From an uncultured Porphyromonadaceae bacterium (GTDB lineage: Bacteria; Bacteroidota; Bacteroidia; Bacteroidales; Muribaculaceae), in contig CAMWSM010000020.1 of assembly GCA_947176915.1 (NCBI GenBank), forward strand, positions 1 to 38,330: 38,330 nt of DNA, read 5' to 3'. The notes beneath the pieces were generated by a model, which did not search any database, was not told the DNA's origin, and worked only from the letters and a program-made list of their open reading frames with translations. Both the position numbers and the translations under genes were made by a program. Positions 16,952-25,055 of this stretch are shown in pieces; position 1 is the stretch's first letter; each line of letters begins with the position of its first letter.

Positions 16952-17084
16952 ATTCTTTTATTCACCGTCGCGATGGACTACGATTATACGTAGAATCTAA
17001 TCTCACTAATTTATGGCTGCTTTATGAATTTACGACTTAACATTTACTACAGCAAGAGGTTAATGCTCAAAGAAGCGGGATATA

Positions 17085-18104
17085 TCAGAACTGTCTGAAC
17101 ATATCCTGTGAGAATTTTGATAAAGGACGTTTATTAATATCCTTCTCATCATTATAGAAACCATACAGATAACGTCTTAGCGATTCTGAATCAAATATTT
17201 CCAAGTTACATCCTGTTTCGCCCATAAAAGAACCGGAAAGAATCTTTTCATAATAAGGCTGGAGATACTTTGCTATCTCAATTTCCCTTACAATATCTAA
17301 ATGCCGGCTATATCGCTCCTTAATGGCAAGATTCCTCATCAGCCTACCCAATTCTGCATTTCCCCCATCATCAATCTCAACCTCCATCAAATCTATTTTC
17401 ATGAACTTCGGATTGGTTAATGCATCAGGATCTTTGATTTTAAAAGTAAGTTGGGAAGCGTAATCACCCCAATACGGATGAAGGCTGAGTGAATAAGGGT
17501 TATTGCTCTTCTTATGATTACACTGTGCACATGCCGGTATCAGATTATATAACGACATGCTCAAGAAAGGAAATGAGGATTTATCGAAAAAATGGTCAAA
17601 TTCGATAAACGCCTGAGAGCCATCCAAGACAATATTTCCCTTGTCATCAGGACTATTTCCGACTACAATAGTATAGTTCTGATTGCAGTAAAGACAAGTC
17701 TTTACATTTATCATGACTGCAATCTTGTTTAATCCCTCATTCCTCGACCTCTTATAGGCGAACGCATTCGTAAGTTTCATCATATATGAGGAAATATTCT
17801 TCTCTATTGCTCTGGGAGATCTCTTCTTCGAGGAATTTGACCTGAGATTCTTAAGGATAAACGTCCAATAACGTATCCATACAGGCAAGACCTCCGGTTT
17901 CCCAATCAGAACCTCATCCATATTCCGGAGAAGATGTGTATGAAACGACTTCAGTTCAGGATATGATTTTTTTATGGTAATCTTTGAGAGACGTCTCTTG
18001 ATTCCTTTCTTGAAAAGAGCCAGAAATTCCTTTTCAATATCACACCAGGCGCGCTCTCTACCGTCCGCACCCAACCGAGGCAATTTTAAATCAATTCCTT
18101 TCAT
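17085..18104 (-). CDS. HNH endonuclease, PtuB-like partner of an AAA ATPase (Septu-like)
   Basis: 339 residues from the ATG at 18104, which begins 1 bp after the ATPase stop. A start at 18131 would overlap the ATPase by 26 bp. The N-terminal 125 residues are basic and helical. The nuclease core is C137-x2-C140 (CLYCN), then FDHFFDKSSFP with H171, then LYNLIPACAQCNHKK with N187, C192 and C195. This is a His-Asn-His/treble-clef core with a structural zinc. AAA ATPase plus HNH protein is the architecture of Septu (PtuA/PtuB), in which the nuclease cuts nucleic acid on phage infection. The N-terminal extension makes it longer than small PtuB proteins. Role and target are inferred from architecture. 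Confidence 0.75.
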   Translation of the reverse strand: MKGIDLKLPRLGADGRERAWCDIEKEFLALFKKGIKRRLSKITIKKSYPELKSFHTHLLRNMDEVLIGKPEVLPVWIRYWTFILKNLRSNSSKKRSPRAIEKNISSYMMKLTNAFAYKRSRNEGLNKIAVMINVKTCLYCNQNYTIVVGNSPDDKGNIVLDGSQAFIEFDHFFDKSSFPFLSMSLYNLIPACAQCNHKKSNNPYSLSLHPYWGDYASQLTFKIKDPDALTNPKFMKIDLMEVEIDDGGNAELGRLMRNLAIKERYSRHLDIVREIEIAKYLQPYYEKILSGSFMGETGCNLEIFDSESLRRYLYGFYNDEKDINKRPLSKFSQDMFRQF

Positions 18105-18105
18105 C

Positions 18106-20097
18106 TTATTTACGGGCTTTAAGTTCGGCAATTTCTCGCTTTAGCATCTCAATCTCCAGGTCTTTGGGAGAAAGGTCAAGACGCGACATAAAGTATCCCT
18201 TTATTCTCCTATCGCCAATCATATTTATCCTCTTCAAAAGGGCACTTCTAACGCGAATATTCTCATCCTCATTTCTTCTATCCTTGGTAGAGACAAAATC
18301 CTCCACCCCTTTTGAAAGCTCCTTTATTTTCTCCAAAGCAAACTCCCCGATCAAGCCGTTCTCCATAAAAAAAGAATCTCCATAAAGTTCAAACACATTG
18401 GCACCGAAGGTCTGTTGTTTTTCACCTGCTGCCACTGCGATTGTGTTTTCCTCCTTCCGATCAAGCATATTGACGCACTCTTTCGGCATGTCTGACAGAG
18501 TGATTGGGGAATGTGTGGTATAGATTATCTGAGCCTTATTCTCTCCTGAAGCCAACAACTGCATGAAAGCAAGCAATCGGCTTATGAAGCGACGCTGCCA
18601 TTCGGGATGGAAACTCATCTCAACCTCATCAAGAATGATGAGAGCAGGCTTCAGAGTGTTATTTCCCGGCATATCCTGACCCCATGCTGATTTTATCCTG
18701 GAAAAAAGGTTAAGCAGACCCAATTCTCCGGAACTGAGCTGAATCTGAATCATCTTTCCATTTCGAGGGGGATAGTGGGAGAAAGAGAGATTAAAGAACC
18801 GCTCGGTCAGAAACAGATCAGAACCCATGAAGATCTCCACTCGTTTAAAAATGTCGCCGGAGTTATTATCCAACACATAGAGATAAGGCACACCCTCTTT
18901 CCAGGAAAGCTCAGTTCTTAGAAATTCGATGACACATCTCAACTGAAGGAAAAACTCACAATATAGATTTCTAAAACTTACCTCCCTACCATCTTCTCGA
19001 AATACTCCGGTGTATTCCCTGTCAATTTTATCTATAATATGGTTGCACCAGCTATATGTATCACCCTGAAAATTATGATAGTCCTCCTTTACCAATTTGA
19101 GGAGACTCAGTCTTTCGGAGAAAGGAACGCCTGTCGTCGGCAGGCCGAAATTATAGAAAAAGCTGCGTAGCGAGCAATAAAGGATTTCACTAAGCAGAGC
19201 CTTGTCATCCTTACTTTCCATCTTATCAAACTCCCTGTTGTGAGCGAAATTTTTCAACTCTCCCCAATACTCAAATTGCTCCTGGGAAATCATCCTATCC
19301 TCTCGTCTGAGTCTATCGGAAATTGAATTGAACTTGCTTTCAATGTTATTATGAGCAGCAACATTGGCACTAAACCCGATATACTTTGGGAAGTTAACCT
19401 CTGCCACACCTTTTTCCCCGTCTAAGGCATGGAAAACAGGATCCATTATCAGACGGGAGATTCGCAACTGATTCTGAATGGCGTAGGCATTGATATAATC
19501 GTTCAGAGGGAAATTGCCTCTGATAGCATCTTGACCGGAATAATTCTTCAAATCCTCCACCAGCATAAGTTTATCCGAAATATTAATCATGCCCATCCAC
19601 TCATTATCAAAAGGGGAATTGGGATGTGGCACATCAAAATGACCCGAACTAAAGATCAACGGAATGCCGAGAGAAAGATTAATATCCTTTCCGGAAATTG
19701 AATTTCTAATCTCTATGTCAATGCCGGAGTTATTTTCAATATCCTTGATCTCAACATCACTCCAGACCATTAACTTGGATTTCTGAATATCTTTTTCCCA
19801 TAAATCTACTTTCTCAATAATTATACCGTCAAGATGAGAAGCAGCCAGACCAGGTATGATCCTTTCCCCCAACCACTGAAGGATGGTTGATTTTCCCGTA
19901 CCGTTTTTACCCACGATAGTCGTAACTCCCGTGATGTTTTTCGGGAAGAAATCCGCAGGGACAGGAGTAGGGTCAATTTTAATCACCTTCCTGACCTGAT
20001 CATACGCAATATTCAGAAATGGAGAGAAATTGATTCCGATATTTTCAAGACAACGGAATTTCTTATCAATAAAAGCAAAAACGAGTTGGGGAGTCAT
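18106..20097 (-). CDS. AAA family (SMC/ABC-type) ATPase, PtuA-like (Septu-like)
   Basis: 663 residues from the ATG at 20097; a TTG at 20118 would add 7 residues. It has an ABC/SMC-type ATPase split by a long insertion: Walker A GKNGTGKST at about 63-71, signature QLSSGELGLLNLFSRI near 465, Walker B ALIILDEVEMSFHPEWQRR near 485, and the H-loop TTHSPITLSDMP near 530. This is an OLD/PtuA-like organisation with no TOPRIM domain seen in the C-terminal part. The downstream HNH gene starts 1 bp after its stop, so the two should be translated together. The predicted role is phage sensing or control of the HNH nuclease. The C-terminus ends in a short helix (EIEMLKREIAELKARK) suitable for oligomerisation or partner binding. 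Confidence 0.8.
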   Translation of the reverse strand: MTPQLVFAFIDKKFRCLENIGINFSPFLNIAYDQVRKVIKIDPTPVPADFFPKNITGVTTIVGKNGTGKSTILQWLGERIIPGLAASHLDGIIIEKVDLWEKDIQKSKLMVWSDVEIKDIENNSGIDIEIRNSISGKDINLSLGIPLIFSSGHFDVPHPNSPFDNEWMGMINISDKLMLVEDLKNYSGQDAIRGNFPLNDYINAYAIQNQLRISRLIMDPVFHALDGEKGVAEVNFPKYIGFSANVAAHNNIESKFNSISDRLRREDRMISQEQFEYWGELKNFAHNREFDKMESKDDKALLSEILYCSLRSFFYNFGLPTTGVPFSERLSLLKLVKEDYHNFQGDTYSWCNHIIDKIDREYTGVFREDGREVSFRNLYCEFFLQLRCVIEFLRTELSWKEGVPYLYVLDNNSGDIFKRVEIFMGSDLFLTERFFNLSFSHYPPRNGKMIQIQLSSGELGLLNLFSRIKSAWGQDMPGNNTLKPALIILDEVEMSFHPEWQRRFISRLLAFMQLLASGENKAQIIYTTHSPITLSDMPKECVNMLDRKEENTIAVAAGEKQQTFGANVFELYGDSFFMENGLIGEFALEKIKELSKGVEDFVSTKDRRNEDENIRVRSALLKRINMIGDRRIKGYFMSRLDLSPKDLEIEMLKREIAELKARK

Positions 20098-20157
20098 CAG
20101 ATTAGTATCAGTGGACAAGTAAAAATTAAGTTAGATGTTGTATTAATTAAAACGAGA

Positions 20158-20183
20158 AGCGGGTGCAAAAATTGCTCCCCGCT
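20158..20183 (-). promoter_or_regulatory. Imperfect GC-rich hairpin upstream of the ATPase gene
   Basis: AGCGGG (20158-20163) pairs with CCCGCT (20178-20183), with an inner GCA/TGC helix and a small bulge. On the minus strand it is followed by TCTCGTTTTAATT. It is either a second terminator after the polysaccharide locus or a leader structure of the Septu-like operon. It lies about 60 nt from the ATPase start. Confidence 0.35.
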
Positions 20184-20293
20184 CCGAATAATAATCAGAA
20201 AATCACCTCCACTCCAAAAGAAAAAGATACGGTGCTTCCATACGTTGTTTTTGATAAAAAATATTATTAAAATGTGAGAATGGAAGTAGAAAA

Positions 20294-20322
20294 GTTAACG
20301 AGAACCTAAGGCTCTCGTTAAC
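20294..20322 (-). terminator. Rho-independent terminator of the polysaccharide operon
   Basis: Perfect 10-bp arms GTTAACGAGA and TCTCGTTAAC flank a 9-nt apex. On the minus strand the stem is followed by TTTTCT. It lies about 63 bp past the epimerase stop, separating the polysaccharide operon from the Septu-like pair. Confidence 0.7.
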
Positions 20323-20384
20323 AGGGTCAGGGAAAAGATAATTATGTGTGGAATTAAGCGTAGTATAATGCTTTACGAAAATCT

Positions 20385-21380
20385 TTATTCAGAGATAAAT
20401 TGAATATTGTCTGTTCTGGGATGAACGAATTCAAATTCGAGAGTACGTGCTAAACCCTCACCAAGAGTGAAAGGAGCCTTGAATCCTGAAGAATGAACTT
20501 TCTTAGCATCAAATTCAGTGGTGGCACAGAATTTCTTTACACGGACCGATGAGACGGTAAGCTTTTTCCCGGTAAGCTTAGCAAGAATATCAAAACAATG
20601 TCCCCCTATCATTCCGAGCCAATACGGGAAATGGGTAGCAGGGATATGTTTATTCAAAACTTTAGACACATGAGCGACAAGCTGATTCATATTATTGTCA
20701 GGCTTGTCGATATAGTTGAATACATTGTAACCCTCCTTGACATTATCAATCATAAACTTTACGAATGCAACCACATTACCTACGTATGCCATTGATTTCC
20801 TATTCTCACCTTTCCCTACCATCAGGAATTTACCGGAGGAAATCTGCTTCAAGAGGTTATATACATTTCCACGATTGCGTTCACCGAAAATTACTGTAGG
20901 GCGAATTATATCGATATTCCAGTCAGGATGGGAATCATACCACTTCTGGAGCATCTCTTCCGCCTGCCATTTTGATTTTCCGTAATGATTGAACGGATCA
21001 GCAGGATGATTCTCGTCAGGATTCCTCTTGTTTAGCCCATACACTGCAACGGAAGAGAAGAAAATTATGCGCTTGATGCCGTTCTTCTCCATAGCTTTCA
21101 GTGTTACTTCCATACCTCCAACATTGGTATCATAATATAGGGATATGGGAGACACATCATCGCGGTGTTGAGCAGCGAGAAGAATAACGAGGTCATAACC
21201 TTTCAGCTCACGATCTATCTGATCCTGTTCCCGTACATCCCCTATGGTTGTAATATCGTTAAAGAAATGGCTTGGAAGGAGATCAATATTCTTACATTCA
21301 TATTTCTTCGGCTCCTCCCGTAGGAGATCGATAAGCCTTGTGCCAACGAAACCGCTTGCACCTATCATTGCTATTTTCAT
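20385..21380 (-). CDS. NAD-dependent epimerase/dehydratase family protein
   Basis: 331 residues. An extended SDR fold with the dinucleotide motif GASGFVGTRL (8-17), the active-site pair YGKSKWQAE (Tyr and Lys of YxxxK), and serine-rich FFSSVAVYG before it. It should modify a nucleotide-activated sugar (epimerisation, dehydration or reduction) in the cytoplasm. The substrate cannot be told from sequence. It is the last gene of the polysaccharide operon, 16 bp after the glycosyltransferase gene, followed by a strong terminator. Confidence 0.85.
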   Translation of the reverse strand: MKIAMIGASGFVGTRLIDLLREEPKKYECKNIDLLPSHFFNDITTIGDVREQDQIDRELKGYDLVILLAAQHRDDVSPISLYYDTNVGGMEVTLKAMEKNGIKRIIFFSSVAVYGLNKRNPDENHPADPFNHYGKSKWQAEEMLQKWYDSHPDWNIDIIRPTVIFGERNRGNVYNLLKQISSGKFLMVGKGENRKSMAYVGNVVAFVKFMIDNVKEGYNVFNYIDKPDNNMNQLVAHVSKVLNKHIPATHFPYWLGMIGGHCFDILAKLTGKKLTVSSVRVKKFCATTEFDAKKVHSSGFKAPFTLGEGLARTLEFEFVHPRTDNIQFISE

Positions 21381-21396
21381 AATTGTCTTGAAGATT

Positions 21397-22164
21397 TTAT
21401 TTGAGATATTTTATCACCCCCAAAATCGTGTAACTTACCATATATCCTACACCAGTGAATAGATTGACATTCTGCTCATTTCTTATCACGTTCCAGTAGC
21501 CTCTGAACATATCCATCTTGTTCGAGGAACGAGACAAACTCGTTTCTCTATAAAGAGCTGTCACCTTGCATACATTAAAAGCTTGATAGCCTTTTTTCAG
21601 AATATCAAGCCAAAAACAGAAATCTTCCTGAGGAATATTCTTAAAACGTGTTTCTCCAATAGCCTTCCTTGATATGATCGAAGTAAGACAAGGGATAGAG
21701 TTGGAATGTAGTAAACTGGAATATGTAGATATTTTTTTTGTCTTAACAATCCTATTGTCTCGATTTCCATTGTTATCAATTTTCTCATAGTAAGAATAAA
21801 CTAAGTCAACTTCTTTCTTTTCAAGGAAAGCAACCTGAATACTGAGCTTATCTTGCAACCAAATGTCGTCTGCATCTAAAAATGCAATATATTTACCACG
21901 GGCATTTTCAATGCCGATATTGCGTGGCAATGCGGGCGAACCGGAAGGGTGATCTGTTTGGAAAATTCTAATATTTTCGTTCTTCTCAGCATATTTTTTG
22001 ACTATATTAACTGTATTATCAGTGGATGAGTCGTCAATAACTAAAACTTCCCAATTTCTGTAAGATTGATTCAATACAGATTCAATAGTCTCCTTTATTG
22101 AAATTTCAGCATTAAATGCCGGTATTATAACTGATACAAGAGGACAATAGGTATCGTTTACCAT
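21397..22164 (-). CDS. Family 2 glycosyltransferase
   Basis: 255 residues, a short GT-A enzyme. Marks: SVIIPAFNAEISIKETIESV at the N-terminus, VIDDSSTDNT, and AFLDADDIW as the DxD metal/nucleotide-sugar site. PQEDFCFWLDILKKG is the conserved ED region. It adds one sugar to a lipid-linked repeat unit at the inner membrane face. A Bacteroides-type promoter lies just upstream after a 267-bp gap, so this gene and the epimerase may also be transcribed separately. Confidence 0.88.
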   Translation of the reverse strand: MVNDTYCPLVSVIIPAFNAEISIKETIESVLNQSYRNWEVLVIDDSSTDNTVNIVKKYAEKNENIRIFQTDHPSGSPALPRNIGIENARGKYIAFLDADDIWLQDKLSIQVAFLEKKEVDLVYSYYEKIDNNGNRDNRIVKTKKISTYSSLLHSNSIPCLTSIISRKAIGETRFKNIPQEDFCFWLDILKKGYQAFNVCKVTALYRETSLSRSSNKMDMFRGYWNVIRNEQNVNLFTGVGYMVSYTILGVIKYLK

Positions 22165-22431
22165 AGGACCTGAACGGGTTTTAAACTCCTATACGATCTC
22201 CCAAATATACTCTAATACTCCTTTATGTAAAGAGAGGTCAATCCGGAGCAACATAGAATTTTTATGTGGGAAATAATCTTTAGAGAAAAATTTTTATTAA
22301 GCTTTCATGCAAATTTCCTTATTCCTTACGGATGAATTATAAGAACTTAATAAGGTTACTTTTGGTCGGAGTTCAATCGATAAAAATTTTGATAGAAAAA
22401 GTTTTTAAAAAATTATAAGTAATAGATACTA
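22165..22431. other. AT-rich intergenic gap inside the polysaccharide operon
   Basis: This is the largest gap in the locus. It is AT-rich with no open frame of note. A Bacteroides -7 element lies near its left end, so it probably holds an internal transcription start. No repeat or mobile element was seen. Confidence 0.5.
22202..22209 (-). promoter_or_regulatory. Internal Bacteroides-type promoter
   Basis: On the minus strand TATATTTG (22202-22209) matches TAnnTTTG; a TTTA at about 18 bp upstream is a near -33. It lies about 38 bp before the glycosyltransferase start at 22164. Confidence 0.5.
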
Positions 22432-23790
22432 TCAATTGTCCTTACCGGAAACAAGATTTACTACATTATTACCATTGTAGAAATCTTCCATTACCTGAGA
22501 TATTGCTATTGACAAACTTTCAGAAATTATACTGGCTCCCTTGTGCTCAATCAGACGAAGGAACGAAACGATTTCGTTTCTAATTCCTTCCCCATCCAAT
22601 TGATAAAAATACCTCTTATTCTCGCTTTCATTCTCGTATCTGATTTCAAAATATTCTGTTTTCCACCAAGGAGCAGGGACGTAAATATATCCCTTTGTAC
22701 CAGATATAATGAGCTCACCTTCACTCTTCACACCCTTACCTACCTTGACCGATGCCACTGACCCTTGATATTCCAAAGTGATTTTTGTGAATTCATCGTA
22801 GGAATGTATTTTATTACCCATCCTGGTTATTATCCTCATAAATTTATTCTCTACGCCAAGCAACTGAAAGACCGGGAGCAACGCCGTGGGACCCCAAGAG
22901 GTGATGCTGTTCCATACCTTCCCAAGTTGATCAGTGTTGGAATAATCCACATTACGAAGACTCGTGCAGGTGGAGTCTACGGAGACTATCTCTCCGATTT
23001 TACCCCCTTTCGCAAGTAAAATCATTCGTGAATAAGCTGTGGAGTAAGCTGTCTTAACGGCGTCAATCAATATCAATCCTTTTTTATGAGCCAAAGAATA
23101 AAGTTCTTTAGTCTCTTCCATGCTTAAAGATATTGGTGATTCGCAAAGCACATGCTTTTCTTTTAAGAGAGACGTGCGAATATCGGAATAATGTCTTGAG
23201 GGATGAGAAACAACATAGACGGCATCAACGCTATCAAGCAGAAGGTCATAGTCGTCAGTAATCAGACTCACCTTCTCGGCCACCTCTGACTCACAACTTT
23301 TATTTGAAGAACAGATCCCAACTATTTTTACACCATTTACAAATTCACTTTCCCTTATGAATTTCTTTATTATGGGTGATTCCCCAATAATACCTAAGCG
23401 TAACTCATTCTTAGCTGCCCTTAACTCAGAACTTGATATTCCCTGCGTCCTATCCAGATAGACTACCTTACAGAATTCATTCAGATAATCAAAATGTCCT
23501 TTCCAATCCGATCCTACGGTAAAAATATCCGCACCATACTTCTTTATATCGTCAATCTTTTGACCCTCATACTCCTCAACGATTATCTCATCAGCGATGC
23601 CTGTCTGTCGGACTGCCTCTACCCGCTCCATGAGTGACTGCTGGACATTTATTTTGCCTCTTGTCCTGTCGAAATCATCCGCAGTCACTCCCACTATAAG
23701 ATAATCGCCTAAGGCCTTAGCCCTTTCAAGAAGCTTGATATGACCGTAATGAAGCAGGTCGTAAGTACCGTAAGTAATAACCTTTATCAT
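22432..23790 (-). CDS. Fusion: TagD-like cytidylyltransferase + Gfo/Idh/MocA-type oxidoreductase
   Basis: 452 residues. Residues 1-125 are a TagD/glycerol-3-phosphate cytidylyltransferase-like domain: YGTYDLLHYGH (HxGH at 14-17), VGSDWKG and DRTQGISSSELR (113-124). From about 130 a Rossmann oxidoreductase follows (LGIIGESP, then VYVVSHPSRHY), with a C-terminal Gfo/Idh sheet. The usual EKP motif is E217-S218-P219 (VLCESPIS), so the expected catalytic lysine is absent; K246 in DAVKTAYS is a possible substitute. The protein probably activates a small phosphate ester with CTP and handles its redox state. It is downstream of and overlaps the F420-beta-like gene by 4 bp. Substrate is unknown; glycerol-phosphate or an amino-alcohol phosphate are candidates. 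Confidence 0.8.
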   Translation of the reverse strand: MIKVITYGTYDLLHYGHIKLLERAKALGDYLIVGVTADDFDRTRGKINVQQSLMERVEAVRQTGIADEIIVEEYEGQKIDDIKKYGADIFTVGSDWKGHFDYLNEFCKVVYLDRTQGISSSELRAAKNELRLGIIGESPIIKKFIRESEFVNGVKIVGICSSNKSCESEVAEKVSLITDDYDLLLDSVDAVYVVSHPSRHYSDIRTSLLKEKHVLCESPISLSMEETKELYSLAHKKGLILIDAVKTAYSTAYSRMILLAKGGKIGEIVSVDSTCTSLRNVDYSNTDQLGKVWNSITSWGPTALLPVFQLLGVENKFMRIITRMGNKIHSYDEFTKITLEYQGSVASVKVGKGVKSEGELIISGTKGYIYVPAPWWKTEYFEIRYENESENKRYFYQLDGEGIRNEIVSFLRLIEHKGASIISESLSIAISQVMEDFYNGNNVVNLVSGKDN

Positions 23791-25055
23791 TTTCCTGAAA
23801 ACTTATGCTTAAGGTTCCAGAGTCTAACTTTCTGGTGATTGCCCCAAATATACTTTGAAAGAATCAATTTCAGAGATGGCCTATTTGCCCATTTTTTGTT
23901 TATCTCCTCAATAGAAATATCCCTATCCTCAAGATCCTTCATAAATGCCTCCCTTTGCGGATTCATCGGAATACATCTTCTCAATGGTCCTTGAAACCTT
24001 ATCACATCATCCATTTCAATCTCATGACCAACCATTCCTATAGAGGCTGCCCTCAAAGCCTCCCGACCTTTCAGCGTATTTGCTATGATTACGGAAGAAC
24101 CTCCATTACCACCATACAGTTCCGGACAATATATATGAACCCCCCACAAATCTCCTAATGTAACATCGGCAACTCGCTTTTGTGTGGCATAAGGACAAGC
24201 GTAGCATGAGGGACGGTTCATCAGATGCTGGAGCCAGATGCTCCAGAACGGATTGAACCACCTGTCCTTCTTCAATTTCTTGCCATTGCTGAGAAGTATC
24301 CGCATTACTTCAAAATCCCATCTTCCTTTACGGGTAGGGCTAAAGGGTCTCCCTATATAATCAAACTTACCATCCTTGAATCTATAGTCAAGATTGGAAA
24401 TGGTGCCTCCATAGTGTCGCAATAGACTTTCATCCAATTTTTTCACATAAAGTGGAGAGGGAACTCCCTCGCATACTACTTCAACAGTTAAAAGAGAGGA
24501 AGTATCAACCCTGTACAGTTCAAGGTATTTCCTGAGTCCTGCAATCTGACAGGGAGTACCGGAAAAGAGAACATTCTTCCCTTCTTTGAGAAAAATTCTT
24601 ACGTCTTTGTATGTATCGTTTATCTTACTCTGGATGTATTTTGACTTACGAAACCTTTTAATTTCGGCCTTATCTGTGATATGTGAATGATATACATCAA
24701 TCCCGTTACCGGTAGCCCCAAATATCACATAGTTATCCTTGCACCAAGTGTCGACTATACAAGAAAAGGCTCCTCCCGAAGTAGACATGCAGCGTACTCC
24801 CTCATCTTTGGCATAGCCACCAAAAGCCTTCTGCCTTAAATGATATTTTGAAATATCATTCTCTTCAGGACATACCTTGTTACATAATCCACAATTAACA
24901 CACAGTTCCTCAACCAAGACGGGATATCTGAATCCCTCCAGATCTTCTGACATCTTCAAGGCACCATGAGCACACACCTGAGCACAGGCTCCACAACCAA
25001 TGCATTCTGACTTGATGCCAGTCCTTAAAAATCCTATAATCGGCTGGTTAGTCAT
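23787..25055 (-). CDS. F420 hydrogenase/dehydrogenase beta-subunit-like Fe-S protein
   Basis: 422 residues. The N-terminus has two 4Fe-4S ferredoxin motifs, CIGCGACAQVC (18-28) and CVNCGLCNKVCPE (about 52-64). The FrhB-type domain follows: STSGGAFSCIVD, LFSGTPCQIAGLRKYL and CYACPYATQKRVADVTLGD. Such proteins are common in Bacteroidota polysaccharide loci, often beside polysaccharide pyruvyl transferases. They are not expected to use F420 in this phylum; a flavin/Fe-S reductase for a sugar or its substituent is inferred. It overlaps the pyruvyl transferase gene by 8 bp and the cytidylyltransferase fusion by 4 bp. Confidence 0.85.
   Translation of the reverse strand: MTNQPIIGFLRTGIKSECIGCGACAQVCAHGALKMSEDLEGFRYPVLVEELCVNCGLCNKVCPEENDISKYHLRQKAFGGYAKDEGVRCMSTSGGAFSCIVDTWCKDNYVIFGATGNGIDVYHSHITDKAEIKRFRKSKYIQSKINDTYKDVRIFLKEGKNVLFSGTPCQIAGLRKYLELYRVDTSSLLTVEVVCEGVPSPLYVKKLDESLLRHYGGTISNLDYRFKDGKFDYIGRPFSPTRKGRWDFEVMRILLSNGKKLKKDRWFNPFWSIWLQHLMNRPSCYACPYATQKRVADVTLGDLWGVHIYCPELYGGNGGSSVIIANTLKGREALRAASIGMVGHEIEMDDVIRFQGPLRRCIPMNPQREAFMKDLEDRDISIEEINKKWANRPSLKLILSKYIWGNHQKVRLWNLKHKFSGK

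Noticed and set aside
16855..17084. Retron non-coding RNA upstream or downstream of the ATPase-HNH pair
   Set aside because: Some retrons use PtuAB-like effectors, but no reverse transcriptase gene exists in the window and the hairpin at 16935-16951 is too simple.
20119..20384. Possible small gene between the Septu-like operon and the epimerase
   Set aside because: The short frames span the terminator and hairpin and lack any domain pattern.
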